A DNA stretch of 64,000 bases from an uncultured Bizionia sp. (lineage in GTDB: Bacteria; Bacteroidota; Bacteroidia; Flavobacteriales; Flavobacteriaceae). The stretch is taken from the NCBI GenBank assembly GCA_947496215.1, contig CANMCF010000014.1, forward strand, positions 61,224-125,223. Direction: 5' to 3'. This document shows, in pieces, positions 34,650-43,080 of the stretch. Below the pieces are notes generated by a model. The model saw nothing but the letters and a program-made list of their open reading frames with translations. It had not been told where the DNA came from and did no database searches. A program made the position numbers and the translations under genes. The first letter of the stretch is position 1. Each line of letters begins with the position of its first letter.

Positions 34650-37436
34650 ATGAAACATTTATTACTGACTATCGCCCTACTAACGTCATTATTTTCCTTT
34701 GCCCAAAATACGGGATCCATCTCTGGAAAAGTATTGGACAAGGAATACAACGATGAACCTCTGCCTCAATGTAACATCATCGTAAAAGGGACAACCAAAG
34801 GGACTACTACAGATTTTGATGGCTTATACAGCTTATCCGATTTAGAACCAGGTAATTACACAATCGAATTTAGCTTTATCGGATACGAAATCCAAAACAT
34901 ACCAGTTGATGTCTTAGCAGGTGAAAGCAAAGAAATCAATGTTAGTTTGGCAGCAAGTGCAGCAGCATTGGACGAGGTCATAGTAAAGACATCCGTTAAA
35001 CGAGAAAGCGAAACCGCTTTATTGTTGGATCAGAAAAAAGCAGTGGAAATAAAACAAAGCATCGGTGCAGATGAACTATCCAGAAAAGGGGTTAGCAATG
35101 CAGCTGGTGCTGTTGCCAAAATATCTGGGGTTTCCAAACAAGAGGGTTCAAGCAATGTCTACGTTCGTGGTTTGGGTGATCGTTATTTAAATACGACAAT
35201 GAATGGTCTTGCATTACCTTCTAACGATGTAAACAAGAAAAACATAGATCTGAATCTCTTTGCTTCGGACGTCATAGAAAATGTATCCATAAGCAAGGCA
35301 TATTCCTCTAGGTTTTATGGAGACTTTGCTGCTGGTAATGTGGATATATCCTCAAAGAACTATAAAGGGAATGGATTCTTTGATTTCACCACTAGTACTG
35401 GCATCAATTCTAGAGCCGCAGGTCAAAACTTTGTAAGAAGCGAAGGAAGTGGATACTTTGGGTATTATGGAAGATATGATCACAACCCATTTGCAGTCAT
35501 TATTTCCCATGGTGTGGATCCAGTAAATGTAAACTCTCCAATAAATGTTGGTTATGGTGCTTCAGCTGGGAAATCCTTCGATTTTGAAAACGATTCTCGT
35601 TTAAGCTTGTTTGCCACAGCTTCGTTTGAAAACGATTACGAGTACAGAAAAGGGCAACAAACGGACTTCACCTCCGTATTCAAAAAGATATTTCCTGAGA
35701 CGGAAGAGTTCGAATACTCAACCACCACCACGGCAATGTTGAATGCCAATTACAAGATTGACGACAACAACAAGATACAATTCAATTCCTTGTTCATAAA
35801 CAGTTCTTCGGACCAAGTTGGTTTTTACGGTATTGGAGGAAACGGTTTCAACAGGGATTCTCAATCCACTGTGGATTCCGAAAAGGGATTCTTTCAGAAA
35901 AACATTCAATTCAACCAAGATTTGATTTATGTAAACCAAATATTGGGTAATCACAAATCCGGAGATCTGGAATTGGATTGGGGTATGGGATACAATAGGG
36001 TTAATGCCCACGAGCCGGACAGAAAGCGTTTCAGCATCGAAAACTACCAATTGTCCTTGGACAACGACCCTTCTACCAATCCTGTATTTTTCAACAACGT
36101 GGTATTCGACAATCAACGTTACTTTCAAGACATAAAGGACGAAGAGTTTACCAGCCGTATCAATTTGGCATACGAATTGTCCAAGCAAACAAAATTGAAC
36201 CTTGGATTCAATGGAAGATCCAAAACACGTGAGTTCGAAAACATCCGTTACGGATATGACATCGTAGACAACTCAACTACCATAAACGATGTTAACAACT
36301 TGAACTCCATTTTCAACGTGAACAACCTGAACCTGAATGGAGGTGGACTATATGACATAAAGGTGATTAACGGTATTCCTGAATTCGGAAATACCAATGC
36401 CCCTGGAGAACCAGAAAACACTTATGAAGGTAAATTGGATGTCTATGCTGGTTATGCAAATGCGGAACTCAAATTTGGAGAGAAATGGTTGATCGTACCT
36501 GGTGCCAGAATAGAGTCTTTCAAGCAACGTATTAGCTACGATGTAATTAACCTACCTGCAAACGAGCCAGGATTCAGACAGACCAACAACATATTCCTTT
36601 TACCTAGCCTAAGTATAAAGTACGCATTGAAAGAAGACCAAAACCTACGTTTCTCTGCCAGCAAAACCGTTTCAAATCCAGAATTCAAGGAAATGGCTCC
36701 TTTTGTTTACGAGGGTGTAACACAACGTATCGGTGGAAATCCAGACTTACTGAACAACCCTTCTTTTTCAACCATTTACAATGTGGACTTCAAGTACGAA
36801 TGGTTCATGAGTCGTTCCGAGATATTCTCTGTTGCTGCCTTTGGAAAACAAATCAATGACCCGATAAACCTGGTCATTGCAAATGACGCCACTGGAACAC
36901 AACGTTATTTCAGAACAGGAGACAAAGCTACCATTCTTGGTTTTGAAGTCGAAATAAGAAAGGCTTTGATGCAAAATGCGGATGAGGACACTACGCTATC
37001 TGCCGGGTTCAACGCCACATACATGCATACCGAACAAGACTTGAAAAGTTCCACAGGTCTATATTCATCAACTTTGGATAGAACTGATGAGTTACAAGGT
37101 GCTTCACCGTTGATCATCAATGCAGACTTGAGCTATACCCCTACATTTGGTAAAAACTACAAACCTACTGCAAACTTGGTATTCTCATACTTCTCCGATC
37201 GAATCTCTGCTTTGGGATCTGGCCAATTGGGAAATATCATAGAGAAAGGAATCCCAAGCGTAGACTTGGTTTTCAAAAACAAGATCAGTGAAAAATTCGA
37301 ACTTAATTTCAGTGCTAAGAACCTATTGGACCCGAGTATAGAACGTGTTAGGGAAAACACTTCTTTTGGAGATGTCACACTTTCGGAATACAAGAGGGGA
37401 ATAGATTTAAGCCTACAACTAAAATACAAACTTTAA
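34650..37436 (+). CDS. TonB-dependent receptor with carboxypeptidase-regulatory domain
   Basis: 928 residues from ATG 34650 (MKHLLLTIALLTSLFSFAQ), chosen because an earlier in-frame TTG start at 34623 lies in the promoter -7 box. Order: signal peptide; CarboxypepD_reg-like domain (GSISGKVLDKEYNDEPLPQ ... TDFDGLYSLSDLEPG, about 20-105); plug (about 120-260; GVAKISGVSKQEGSSNVYV-type sequence, VRGLGDRYLNTTMNGLALPS); barrel to the C-terminus (YKRGIDLSLQLKYKL). No SusD partner; the next gene encodes a beta-helix-like lipoprotein. The phased heptamer array and the neighbouring phosphate porin and PiT genes suggest import of a phosphorus compound. Confidence 0.93.
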   Translation: MKHLLLTIALLTSLFSFAQNTGSISGKVLDKEYNDEPLPQCNIIVKGTTKGTTTDFDGLYSLSDLEPGNYTIEFSFIGYEIQNIPVDVLAGESKEINVSLAASAAALDEVIVKTSVKRESETALLLDQKKAVEIKQSIGADELSRKGVSNAAGAVAKISGVSKQEGSSNVYVRGLGDRYLNTTMNGLALPSNDVNKKNIDLNLFASDVIENVSISKAYSSRFYGDFAAGNVDISSKNYKGNGFFDFTTSTGINSRAAGQNFVRSEGSGYFGYYGRYDHNPFAVIISHGVDPVNVNSPINVGYGASAGKSFDFENDSRLSLFATASFENDYEYRKGQQTDFTSVFKKIFPETEEFEYSTTTTAMLNANYKIDDNNKIQFNSLFINSSSDQVGFYGIGGNGFNRDSQSTVDSEKGFFQKNIQFNQDLIYVNQILGNHKSGDLELDWGMGYNRVNAHEPDRKRFSIENYQLSLDNDPSTNPVFFNNVVFDNQRYFQDIKDEEFTSRINLAYELSKQTKLNLGFNGRSKTREFENIRYGYDIVDNSTTINDVNNLNSIFNVNNLNLNGGGLYDIKVINGIPEFGNTNAPGEPENTYEGKLDVYAGYANAELKFGEKWLIVPGARIESFKQRISYDVINLPANEPGFRQTNNIFLLPSLSIKYALKEDQNLRFSASKTVSNPEFKEMAPFVYEGVTQRIGGNPDLLNNPSFSTIYNVDFKYEWFMSRSEIFSVAAFGKQINDPINLVIANDATGTQRYFRTGDKATILGFEVEIRKALMQNADEDTTLSAGFNATYMHTEQDLKSSTGLYSSTLDRTDELQGASPLIINADLSYTPTFGKNYKPTANLVFSYFSDRISALGSGQLGNIIEKGIPSVDLVFKNKISEKFELNFSAKNLLDPSIERVRENTSFGDVTLSEYKRGIDLSLQLKYKL

Positions 37437-37469
37437 AACAACAACATTAAACTAAAAACTCAAAAAACT

Positions 37470-38639
37470 ATGAAACGTAATTTTTTATTAAGCTTGGCTA
37501 CAGTAGCAATGCTAATTACAGGATGTTCTACCGATGACACATCAGACGTCATATTAAATGTGAACAATGGAGAAGGAAGTGGCACTGGCGGTACTACAAT
37601 TTCTGGAACTTATACTAGTGACTTGACTTTGGAAGCTGGTACAGAATATACTCTGAATGGATCTTTGATCATGTCCACTGGGACGACTTTGACCATTCCT
37701 GCTGGAACGACAATCAAAGCCTTGGCACAAGGATCTGACGTCTATATAGCAATAGCCCAAGGTGCGACAATCAATGCCATGGGAACTTCAACAAACCCAA
37801 TTGTATTGACATCCAATGCTTCTAGCCCACAAGCTGGGGACTGGGGAGGTTTGATCGTTTTGGGGAAAGCACCCATCAACTCTGTATCAGGTAGCTCGAC
37901 ATCTACATCGGAAATTGCAAGTTTGCCTTATGGGGGAACCAATGCGGCAGATGATTCTGGTAGCATTCGTTATATGAGAATTGAATATTCTGGTGGATCT
38001 GCAGATGGGCAATCTGAAAACAATGGTTTTTCTTTCTACGGTGTAGGAAACGGAACATTGGTTGAGTACATCCAAGCTTACGAAGGAAAAGATGATGGTA
38101 TCGAATTTTTTGGAGGTACTGTTAATGCAAGTTACGTATCTGTCGTAAATTCACAAGATGATTCCATAGATTGGACAGAAGGTTATACAGGAACAATCAC
38201 AAATGCCTATGTAAAACATGGAACAGACCATGACAAAGGCATAGAGGCAGATGGATACAATACAGACATAGGAAACAACTCTAACCCTGTCTTCTGGTCA
38301 AAGCCAACGGTAAACAACTTGACCATTGTTGGTAATGGTTCTGGGACAGGAAATGAAGCTATTCGTTTAAGAGCTGGTACGCAAGGAATCTTCAACAATG
38401 TGTCTTTGCAAGGTTTTGCAGAAGGATTTGATTTGGATGGAGATCAAGGAGATTCTCCGACTGGAGCTGGTGTAATCAGTGGAGACTTGAAAGTAACGGA
38501 CATTATTTTCACAGATGTTACATTAAAGGTGAAAAATGATACTGGCAGCTCTTTTGCTGAATCAGATTTCATTTCTGGAGATGGAAATGGTACAGGAACA
38601 GATTACTCTACTTGGGGTTCTGGATGGACAGTACAATAA
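37470..38639 (+). CDS. Surface lipoprotein with parallel beta-helix-like repeats, partner of TonB receptor
   Basis: 389 residues. Signal peptide with lipobox LITGC (Cys19), then a low-complexity Gly/Thr linker (NNGEGSGTGGTTISG). The remainder resembles right-handed beta-helix repeats (LEAGTEYTLNGSLIMSTGTTLTIPAGT; GDWGGLIVLGKAPI; IRYMRIEYSGGSA; VEYIQAYEGKDDGIEFFGG; VSVVNSQDDSIDWTEGYTG). Many Asp residues lie in the turns (KDDGIE, QDDSID, DLDGDQGD), possible metal or phosphate-ester sites. It is 33 bp downstream of the receptor gene and followed by a terminator, so the two form one operon. A ligand-capturing role like that of SusD is inferred. Confidence 0.8.
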   Translation: MKRNFLLSLATVAMLITGCSTDDTSDVILNVNNGEGSGTGGTTISGTYTSDLTLEAGTEYTLNGSLIMSTGTTLTIPAGTTIKALAQGSDVYIAIAQGATINAMGTSTNPIVLTSNASSPQAGDWGGLIVLGKAPINSVSGSSTSTSEIASLPYGGTNAADDSGSIRYMRIEYSGGSADGQSENNGFSFYGVGNGTLVEYIQAYEGKDDGIEFFGGTVNASYVSVVNSQDDSIDWTEGYTGTITNAYVKHGTDHDKGIEADGYNTDIGNNSNPVFWSKPTVNNLTIVGNGSGTGNEAIRLRAGTQGIFNNVSLQGFAEGFDLDGDQGDSPTGAGVISGDLKVTDIIFTDVTLKVKNDTGSSFAESDFISGDGNGTGTDYSTWGSGWTVQ

Positions 38640-38659
38640 AAAACAACTCATTATAAATA

Positions 38660-38695
38660 AAAAAGCATCCTAATTATTAGGATGCTTTTTTATTT
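38660..38695. terminator. Terminator of the TonB receptor operon
   Basis: 14-bp stem AAAAAGCATCCTAA (38660-38673) / TTAGGATGCTTTTT (38677-38690), T-rich after. Symmetrical, so it may also serve the convergent MORN-type gene. It contains the AAGCATCC core that recurs in other terminators of this window. Confidence 0.88.
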
Positions 38696-38712
38696 TTTGA
38701 TTTCAATAATAT

Positions 38713-39072
38713 CTAGTTGCTGTCTGCAACAGGGGTTTTCACTTCCCACTCACTTACATTCGCAATTGCATTATTGTCATAATCTACTTCTTTAAGAGTG
38801 GTCTTATTCCAAAAGAACCACTTGCCGACTTTTTTACCATTATCATAATTTGCAGAAACTTGTTTCTTGCCTTCTGTGTCAAAACGAAGCCACTTTCCTT
38901 GTAGTTTCCCATCTAGAGTATAAGTTCCTGTTTGACTTACAACTCCATTGTCATGATAATAAACTACTTCAATTAAATTAGTGTCTTTGTTAAGTTTTAA
39001 ATCTCGCTCCTCCTGAGCAAAAGATACCACAGCAATTAAAAAGGCAATTGAAAATAAAATTGATTTCTTCAT
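38713..39072 (-). CDS. Secreted MORN-variant repeat protein
   Basis: 119 residues from ATG 39072 (MKKSILFSIAFLIAVVSFAQ); an in-frame ATG at 39090 would coincide with the expected transcription start and is rejected. After the signal peptide come repeats of the MORN_2 type: VVYYHDNGVVSQTGTYTLDGKLQGKWLRFD, then EGKKQVSANYDNGKKVGKWFFWN. Such repeats occur in exported proteins of unknown function. The promoter contains the four-heptamer array in its -33 region, so the gene is likely to belong to the phosphate-type regulon or be repressed by its regulator. Confidence 0.8.
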   Translation of the reverse strand: MKKSILFSIAFLIAVVSFAQEERDLKLNKDTNLIEVVYYHDNGVVSQTGTYTLDGKLQGKWLRFDTEGKKQVSANYDNGKKVGKWFFWNKTTLKEVDYDNNAIANVSEWEVKTPVADSN

Positions 39073-39097
39073 AATTATGGGTTTTAACATTATATAT

Positions 39098-39128
39098 CAA
39101 ATATACATATTAGATAACATTTAAACAA
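39098..39128 (-). promoter_or_regulatory. Promoter of the MORN-repeat gene
   Basis: On the reverse strand TTG (39128-39126), 20 bp, then TATATTTG (39105-39098), a full -33/-7 match. The -33 TTG lies inside the second heptamer of the array at 39115-39154, so a protein on that array would cover this promoter. Confidence 0.62.
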
Positions 39129-39154
39129 CATTCTCGTAACATTAATTTAACATT
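39115..39154 (+). promoter_or_regulatory. Array of four near-identical heptamers, 11-bp period
   Basis: TAACATT (39115), CAACATT (39126), TAACATT (39137) and TAACATT (39148), each separated by 4 bp. It is the least degenerate array in the window. It has no TTTG 11 or 22 bp downstream on the + strand. It lies between the divergent MORN-gene promoter and a second array at 39214, with which it is exactly in phase (66 bp from the last heptamer of one to the first of the other). Confidence 0.75.
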
Positions 39155-39213
39155 GAATAGCTAATCAACTGATTTAAAGAACACTAAACAACTCAACTCT
39201 ATGTTTAAACACT

Positions 39214-39268
39214 TAATGATTACTTAATATTCGCATTACATTTAGTTTAACTTCATTGACCATCTTTG
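39214..39268 (+). promoter_or_regulatory. Phased heptamer array and -7 box without a downstream annotated gene
   Basis: TAATGAT (39214), TAATATT (39225), TTACATT (39236) and TTAACTT (39247), 11-bp period, then 11 bp, then TTTG at 39265-39268 in a -7 box CATCTTTG. The geometry is identical to that of the TonB receptor and porin promoters. It points to a transcript starting near 39274. Confidence 0.6.
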
Positions 39269-39273
39269 GTGAG

Positions 39274-39377
39274 TCTTTAGACAAAACAATTAGTATTTCA
39301 TATAATCTATTAGTTTTTGTCGACTACATTATTATGATTTCTAAAATGAGACTGCCTAAGGCCAAGGCAGTCTTTTT
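39274..39377 (+). ncRNA. Candidate small RNA between MORN gene and porin gene
   Basis: A predicted transcript of about 100 nt runs from the promoter at 39214-39268 to an intrinsic terminator at 39349-39377. It can form an upstream stem GACAAAA (39280-39286) / TTTTGTC (39315-39321). The only open frame inside is 23 codons from ATG 39334 and runs through the terminator, so a non-coding role is more likely. No known RNA family is recognised. Existence rests on promoter plus terminator only. Confidence 0.45.
39349..39377 (+). terminator. Intrinsic terminator of the candidate small RNA
   Basis: 9-bp stem AGACTGCCT (39349-39357) / AGGCAGTCT (39365-39373), 7-nt loop, followed by a T run to 39377. 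It lies in the middle of the region between two genes, 90 bp upstream of the porin ATG, so it must end a transcript that starts within this region. Confidence 0.8.
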
Positions 39378-39402
39378 CATTTCTATTATTTTATTTAAAA
39401 GT

Positions 39403-39446
39403 TAATCATTTGGAAACATTGAGTTAACATTGGAGTTGGTTATTTG
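39403..39446 (+). promoter_or_regulatory. Phased heptamers and -7 box of the porin promoter
   Basis: TAATCAT (39403), AAACATT (39414) and TAACATT (39425), 11-bp period, then 11 bp to TTTG at 39443-39446 (-7 box GTTATTTG). The ATG at 39471 follows 24 bp later, the same distance as at the TonB receptor gene. Confidence 0.72.
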
Positions 39447-39470
39447 CACCGACAAAAACTAATAATTACA

Positions 39471-40697
39471 ATGAAACTTAAAATTACGCTTACAGCATTA
39501 TTATTGTGCGCATACATCTCTACAAATGCACAAGAAATCAGTGATACCAAATTTGGTAAAGGATTAATCAACTTTGTAGCGAAAGATAGTTCTTTCAGTA
39601 TAAAATTCGCCCCTCGTTTCCAAGTACGCTCTGTGTCTTCTTGGGACCATGATGGTGATCAATATGGTAGCCCTGAACATAATTTCATTGTTCGTCGTTC
39701 ACGTTTGAAGTTCAGTGGTTTTGCTTACAGTCCAAAACTAAAATACAAAATTGAATTGGGGCTAACCAATAGAGACGTTTCTGGCGCCAACCAATTTAAC
39801 AGAAATACTCCTCGTATCATACTTGACGCTGTCATCATGTGGAACTTTGCCGAAAACTTCGAACTTTGGGCTGGTCAAACAAAATTACCAGGAAATGTTG
39901 AACGTGTGGTATCTTCTGCAAACCTTCAATTGGTTGATCGTTCCTTGTTGAACAGTCGTTTCAACATAGATCGTGATTTGGGAATTCAATTACGCCACAA
40001 ATCAGACTTGGGAGGAAACTTCCTAATGCGTGAAAAACTGGCAATCTCTCAAGGAGAAGGTCGTAATGTCACTGAAGGTAACGAAGGCGGTTTACAATAT
40101 ACTGCTAGAGTTGAATTTTTACCGTTTGGTAAATTTCAATCTAAAGGCGATTATGTACAAGCAGCAATAAAAAGAGAAGATACTCCAAAATTAATGGTTG
40201 GTTTTACTTATAATTACAACCAAGATGCTGTAAGAGAAAGAGGTTTTGCTGGCGATTATATGTTTACTACAGCAGATGAATCTAAAAATGGTCCTCTTTT
40301 TGAAACAGATCAAACAACGATTTTTGCAGATGCGATGTTTAAATACAAAGGCTTCTCTTTCATGGGAGAATACGCAAAACGTGATGCTGAAAACGCAATC
40401 GCAGTGGGAACAGATGGTGTTACACCAACAGGTGATGAAGTATTAACAGGAGATGCTCTTAACCTTCAAGCTGGTTATATGTTTAAAAGTAATTACGAAA
40501 TTGCTGGACGTTTTACAACTTTAAACTTTGACAATAATACTACTGGTGGAACTACGCCTCAAGAACAGTACACATTAGGTTTCAACAAGTATCTTGTTGG
40601 TCACAAATTAAAAGTACAAACTGATTTAAGCTATACTGCTGTAGACGGCAACGAAGACAACATCACCTTTAGAATTGGATTCGACATCCACTTTTAA
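39471..40697 (+). CDS. OprO/OprP-like (phosphate-selective) porin
   Basis: 408 residues from ATG 39471 (MKLKITLTALLLCAYISTNAQ); a TTG at 39444 in frame lies inside the -7 box. Barrel of the porin O/P family: FSIKFAPRFQVRSVSSWDHDGD, FIVRRSRLKFSGFAYSPKLKYKIELGL, AVIMWNFAENFELWAGQTKLPGNVERVVSS, ending FRIGFDIHF. OprO/OprP proteins are anion-selective channels, classically for phosphate or polyphosphate. The gene is followed 83 bp later by a PiT phosphate transporter, each with its own phased-heptamer promoter, which supports phosphate as the substrate. Confidence 0.92.
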   Translation: MKLKITLTALLLCAYISTNAQEISDTKFGKGLINFVAKDSSFSIKFAPRFQVRSVSSWDHDGDQYGSPEHNFIVRRSRLKFSGFAYSPKLKYKIELGLTNRDVSGANQFNRNTPRIILDAVIMWNFAENFELWAGQTKLPGNVERVVSSANLQLVDRSLLNSRFNIDRDLGIQLRHKSDLGGNFLMREKLAISQGEGRNVTEGNEGGLQYTARVEFLPFGKFQSKGDYVQAAIKREDTPKLMVGFTYNYNQDAVRERGFAGDYMFTTADESKNGPLFETDQTTIFADAMFKYKGFSFMGEYAKRDAENAIAVGTDGVTPTGDEVLTGDALNLQAGYMFKSNYEIAGRFTTLNFDNNTTGGTTPQEQYTLGFNKYLVGHKLKVQTDLSYTAVDGNEDNITFRIGFDIHF

Positions 40698-40713
40698 ACC
40701 ATTAGATGAAAGT

Positions 40714-40757
40714 TAACATTGAGATAACATTACACTCAATGACTCTAAAGATATTTG
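40714..40757 (+). promoter_or_regulatory. Phased heptamers and -7 box of the PiT promoter
   Basis: Two perfect TAACATT heptamers (40714 and 40725) and a weak third, TCAATGA (40736), 11-bp period; then 11 bp to TTTG (40754-40757; -7 box GATATTTG). The ATG at 40781 is 23 bp later. Confidence 0.72.
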
Positions 40758-40780
40758 CAAACTTATTTTAATTAAAGATT

Positions 40781-43060
40781 ATGGATAGTATTTATTTATT
40801 TATGTTGATTGCCATCACAATCTTAGCGGTTGCTGACATTGTCGTTGGTGTTAGTAATGATGCCATTAATTTCTTGAACTCAGCCATTGGCTCCAAAGCC
40901 ATTTCCATGCGCACCATCATGATTGTTGCAAGTTTGGGTATTTTCATTGGAGCAGTTTTCTCAAGTGGTATGATGGAAGTTGCACGTAAAGGTATTTTTG
41001 TACCCGCAATGTTCAATTTTCAAGACATCATGTACATTTTCATGGCTGTAATGATTACAGACATCTTGTTGTTGGATTTCTTCAATACTTTAGGTCTTCC
41101 TACGTCTACAACTGTTTCCATCGTATTTAACTTGTTGGGAGCTGCCGTTGTAATGTCTTTGATAAAGATTACATCTTCAGACTCACAAACTTTAGCTGAT
41201 TTAGGGAGTTACATCAATACTGAAAAAGCAATTACCATTATTAGTGGTATTGTCATGTCGGTATTCATAGCGTTCTCTGTCGGAGCATTGGTACAATGGC
41301 TTTCTCGTTTAATTTTCACTTTTCAATATGAAAAGAAAGTCAAGAATTTTGGAGCTATATTTGGAGCTATTTGTTTGACAGCCATCACTTACTTCATCTT
41401 TTTGAAAGGATTGAAAGGAACACCATACTACAAAGATATGAAAGGTCTAATAGAGGGTAATGAAATCTTCATCATCCTGGGAAGTTTCGTTTTGTGGTTG
41501 GGAGTCTCATTTGCATTTCAAGCCATTACCAAAAAGACAATTTTACTTGTTGTAATTGCCGTTGGTACTTTTGGATTGGCATTGGCATTCTCTGGAAACG
41601 ATTTGGTGAATTTCATTGGTGTACCCATGGCAGCTTATCATTCTTATGAAGCTTGGGTGTCTTCTGGAGTAGATCCTTCTATGTTTTCCATGGAAGTTTT
41701 AGATAAAAAAGTACCGGCAGAACCATTGCTGTTGTTCATAGCTGGAGCCATAATGGTATTGACATTGTGGTTTTCCAAAAAAGCCAAATCCGTAGCTGAA
41801 ACGGAATTGAGTCTATCTCGTCAAAACGATACCCATGAAAAGTTTGAACCAAACATATTGTCAAGGACTGTCGTCAAAGGATCGACATGGCTATCTAATG
41901 CTTTAAGCGTCATTATACCTAGATCTACTCAAGAGCAGATAGGAAGGAGCTTTGAAAAACCAGACACCATTGCATTGACCAAAGATCAAAGTATCGATGC
42001 ACCAGCTTTCGATATGATTAGAGCATCTGTAAACTTAATGGTAGCAGGAGTATTGATTGCCATTGCGACTTCCATGAAATTGCCTCTATCCACAACTTAT
42101 GTGACCTTCATGGTTGCCATGGGTACTTCTTTTGCGGATCGTGCTTGGGGAAGAGAAAGTGCAGTGTATAGAGTTGCAGGAGTGCTAAACGTTATTGGTG
42201 GTTGGTTTGGAACTGCACTGGGAGCATTCATTGCTGCTGGATTCGTAGTATTCCTGATTCAAGGAAACCCAAAGGTAATGACCCCAATATTATTGCTATT
42301 GACTGGCATTTTATTGGTTAGAAACTATCTATCACATAAGAAAAGTACAAACAAGGCCATTGACGAGGATAGCTTGACTACATCTGAAGAAAGTAGTTCT
42401 GTTCAAGGTGTGATATATGAAAGTGCAAAAAACATTGCAAGTGTCGTTAAACGAGGAAATAGAATCTATACAAGTGCCGTAAAAGGTCTAGCAAAACAAG
42501 ACTTGGCATCACTTAAAAAGAACAAGAAACAAGTCGTCAAGTTGTCTGAAGAAGTGGATAACCTAAGAGACAACATCTTTTATTTCATCAAGAATTTGGA
42601 TGAATCCAGCGTAGGAGCAAGTAACTTCTATATAAACATCTTGGGTTATTTACAGGATATGACACAATCTCTGGAATACATTTCCAAAGCGAGTCATAAA
42701 CATATCAACAACAACCACAAAAAACTTAAATTCAGTCAGATCAAAGAATTGAAAGAAGTTGATGATGCATTGGAAGCATTGTTCAATGACATTAAAAGTG
42801 CTTTCGATTCTCGTTCATTTGAAGAAATTGGTGAAATTTTAAATCGCAAGAAAGAAGTTTTTGACATAGTGACCTCTAAAATAGTCAAACAAGTTGCTCG
42901 TACGAGAACTGAAGAATCCAGTCCTAAGAATACAACCCTATATTTTGGGCTGTTGTTGGAGACCAAAGATTTATTGACGGCTACCATGAACCTATTGGAA
43001 GAATATCACAATGCTCATGATGAAGATGTAACTCCAGCCACAATAAAAGACGAAGAATAG
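40781..43060 (+). CDS. PiT family inorganic phosphate transporter with C-terminal PhoU-like domain
   Basis: 759 residues. N-terminal membrane part (about 1-520) with the PiT signatures VGVSNDAINFLNSAIGSKAI near residue 25 and a second copy in VNLMVAGVLIAIATSMKLPLSTTYVTFMVAMG, plus LPTSTTVSIVFNLLGAAVV. The tail from about 525 is a long helical segment (DLASLKKNKKQVVKLSEEVDNLRDNIFYFIKNL; LEYISKASHKHINNNHKKLKF) of the PhoU/DUF47 type, normally a separate protein encoded next to PiT. Fusion would place the regulatory part directly on the transporter. Imports phosphate across the inner membrane; partner of the porin encoded upstream. Confidence 0.93.
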   Translation: MDSIYLFMLIAITILAVADIVVGVSNDAINFLNSAIGSKAISMRTIMIVASLGIFIGAVFSSGMMEVARKGIFVPAMFNFQDIMYIFMAVMITDILLLDFFNTLGLPTSTTVSIVFNLLGAAVVMSLIKITSSDSQTLADLGSYINTEKAITIISGIVMSVFIAFSVGALVQWLSRLIFTFQYEKKVKNFGAIFGAICLTAITYFIFLKGLKGTPYYKDMKGLIEGNEIFIILGSFVLWLGVSFAFQAITKKTILLVVIAVGTFGLALAFSGNDLVNFIGVPMAAYHSYEAWVSSGVDPSMFSMEVLDKKVPAEPLLLFIAGAIMVLTLWFSKKAKSVAETELSLSRQNDTHEKFEPNILSRTVVKGSTWLSNALSVIIPRSTQEQIGRSFEKPDTIALTKDQSIDAPAFDMIRASVNLMVAGVLIAIATSMKLPLSTTYVTFMVAMGTSFADRAWGRESAVYRVAGVLNVIGGWFGTALGAFIAAGFVVFLIQGNPKVMTPILLLLTGILLVRNYLSHKKSTNKAIDEDSLTTSEESSSVQGVIYESAKNIASVVKRGNRIYTSAVKGLAKQDLASLKKNKKQVVKLSEEVDNLRDNIFYFIKNLDESSVGASNFYINILGYLQDMTQSLEYISKASHKHINNNHKKLKFSQIKELKEVDDALEALFNDIKSAFDSRSFEEIGEILNRKKEVFDIVTSKIVKQVARTRTEESSPKNTTLYFGLLLETKDLLTATMNLLEEYHNAHDEDVTPATIKDEE

Positions 43061-43080
43061 TAAATACTATTCAACCATAA

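Noticed and set aside
39334..39405. 23-codon open frame inside the candidate small RNA region
   Set aside because: It reads through the terminator stem, has no recognisable motif and could arise by chance in A+T-rich DNA.
39444..39470. TTG start for the porin giving nine more residues
   Set aside because: The codon is part of the promoter -7 box; the ATG at 39471 begins a proper signal peptide.
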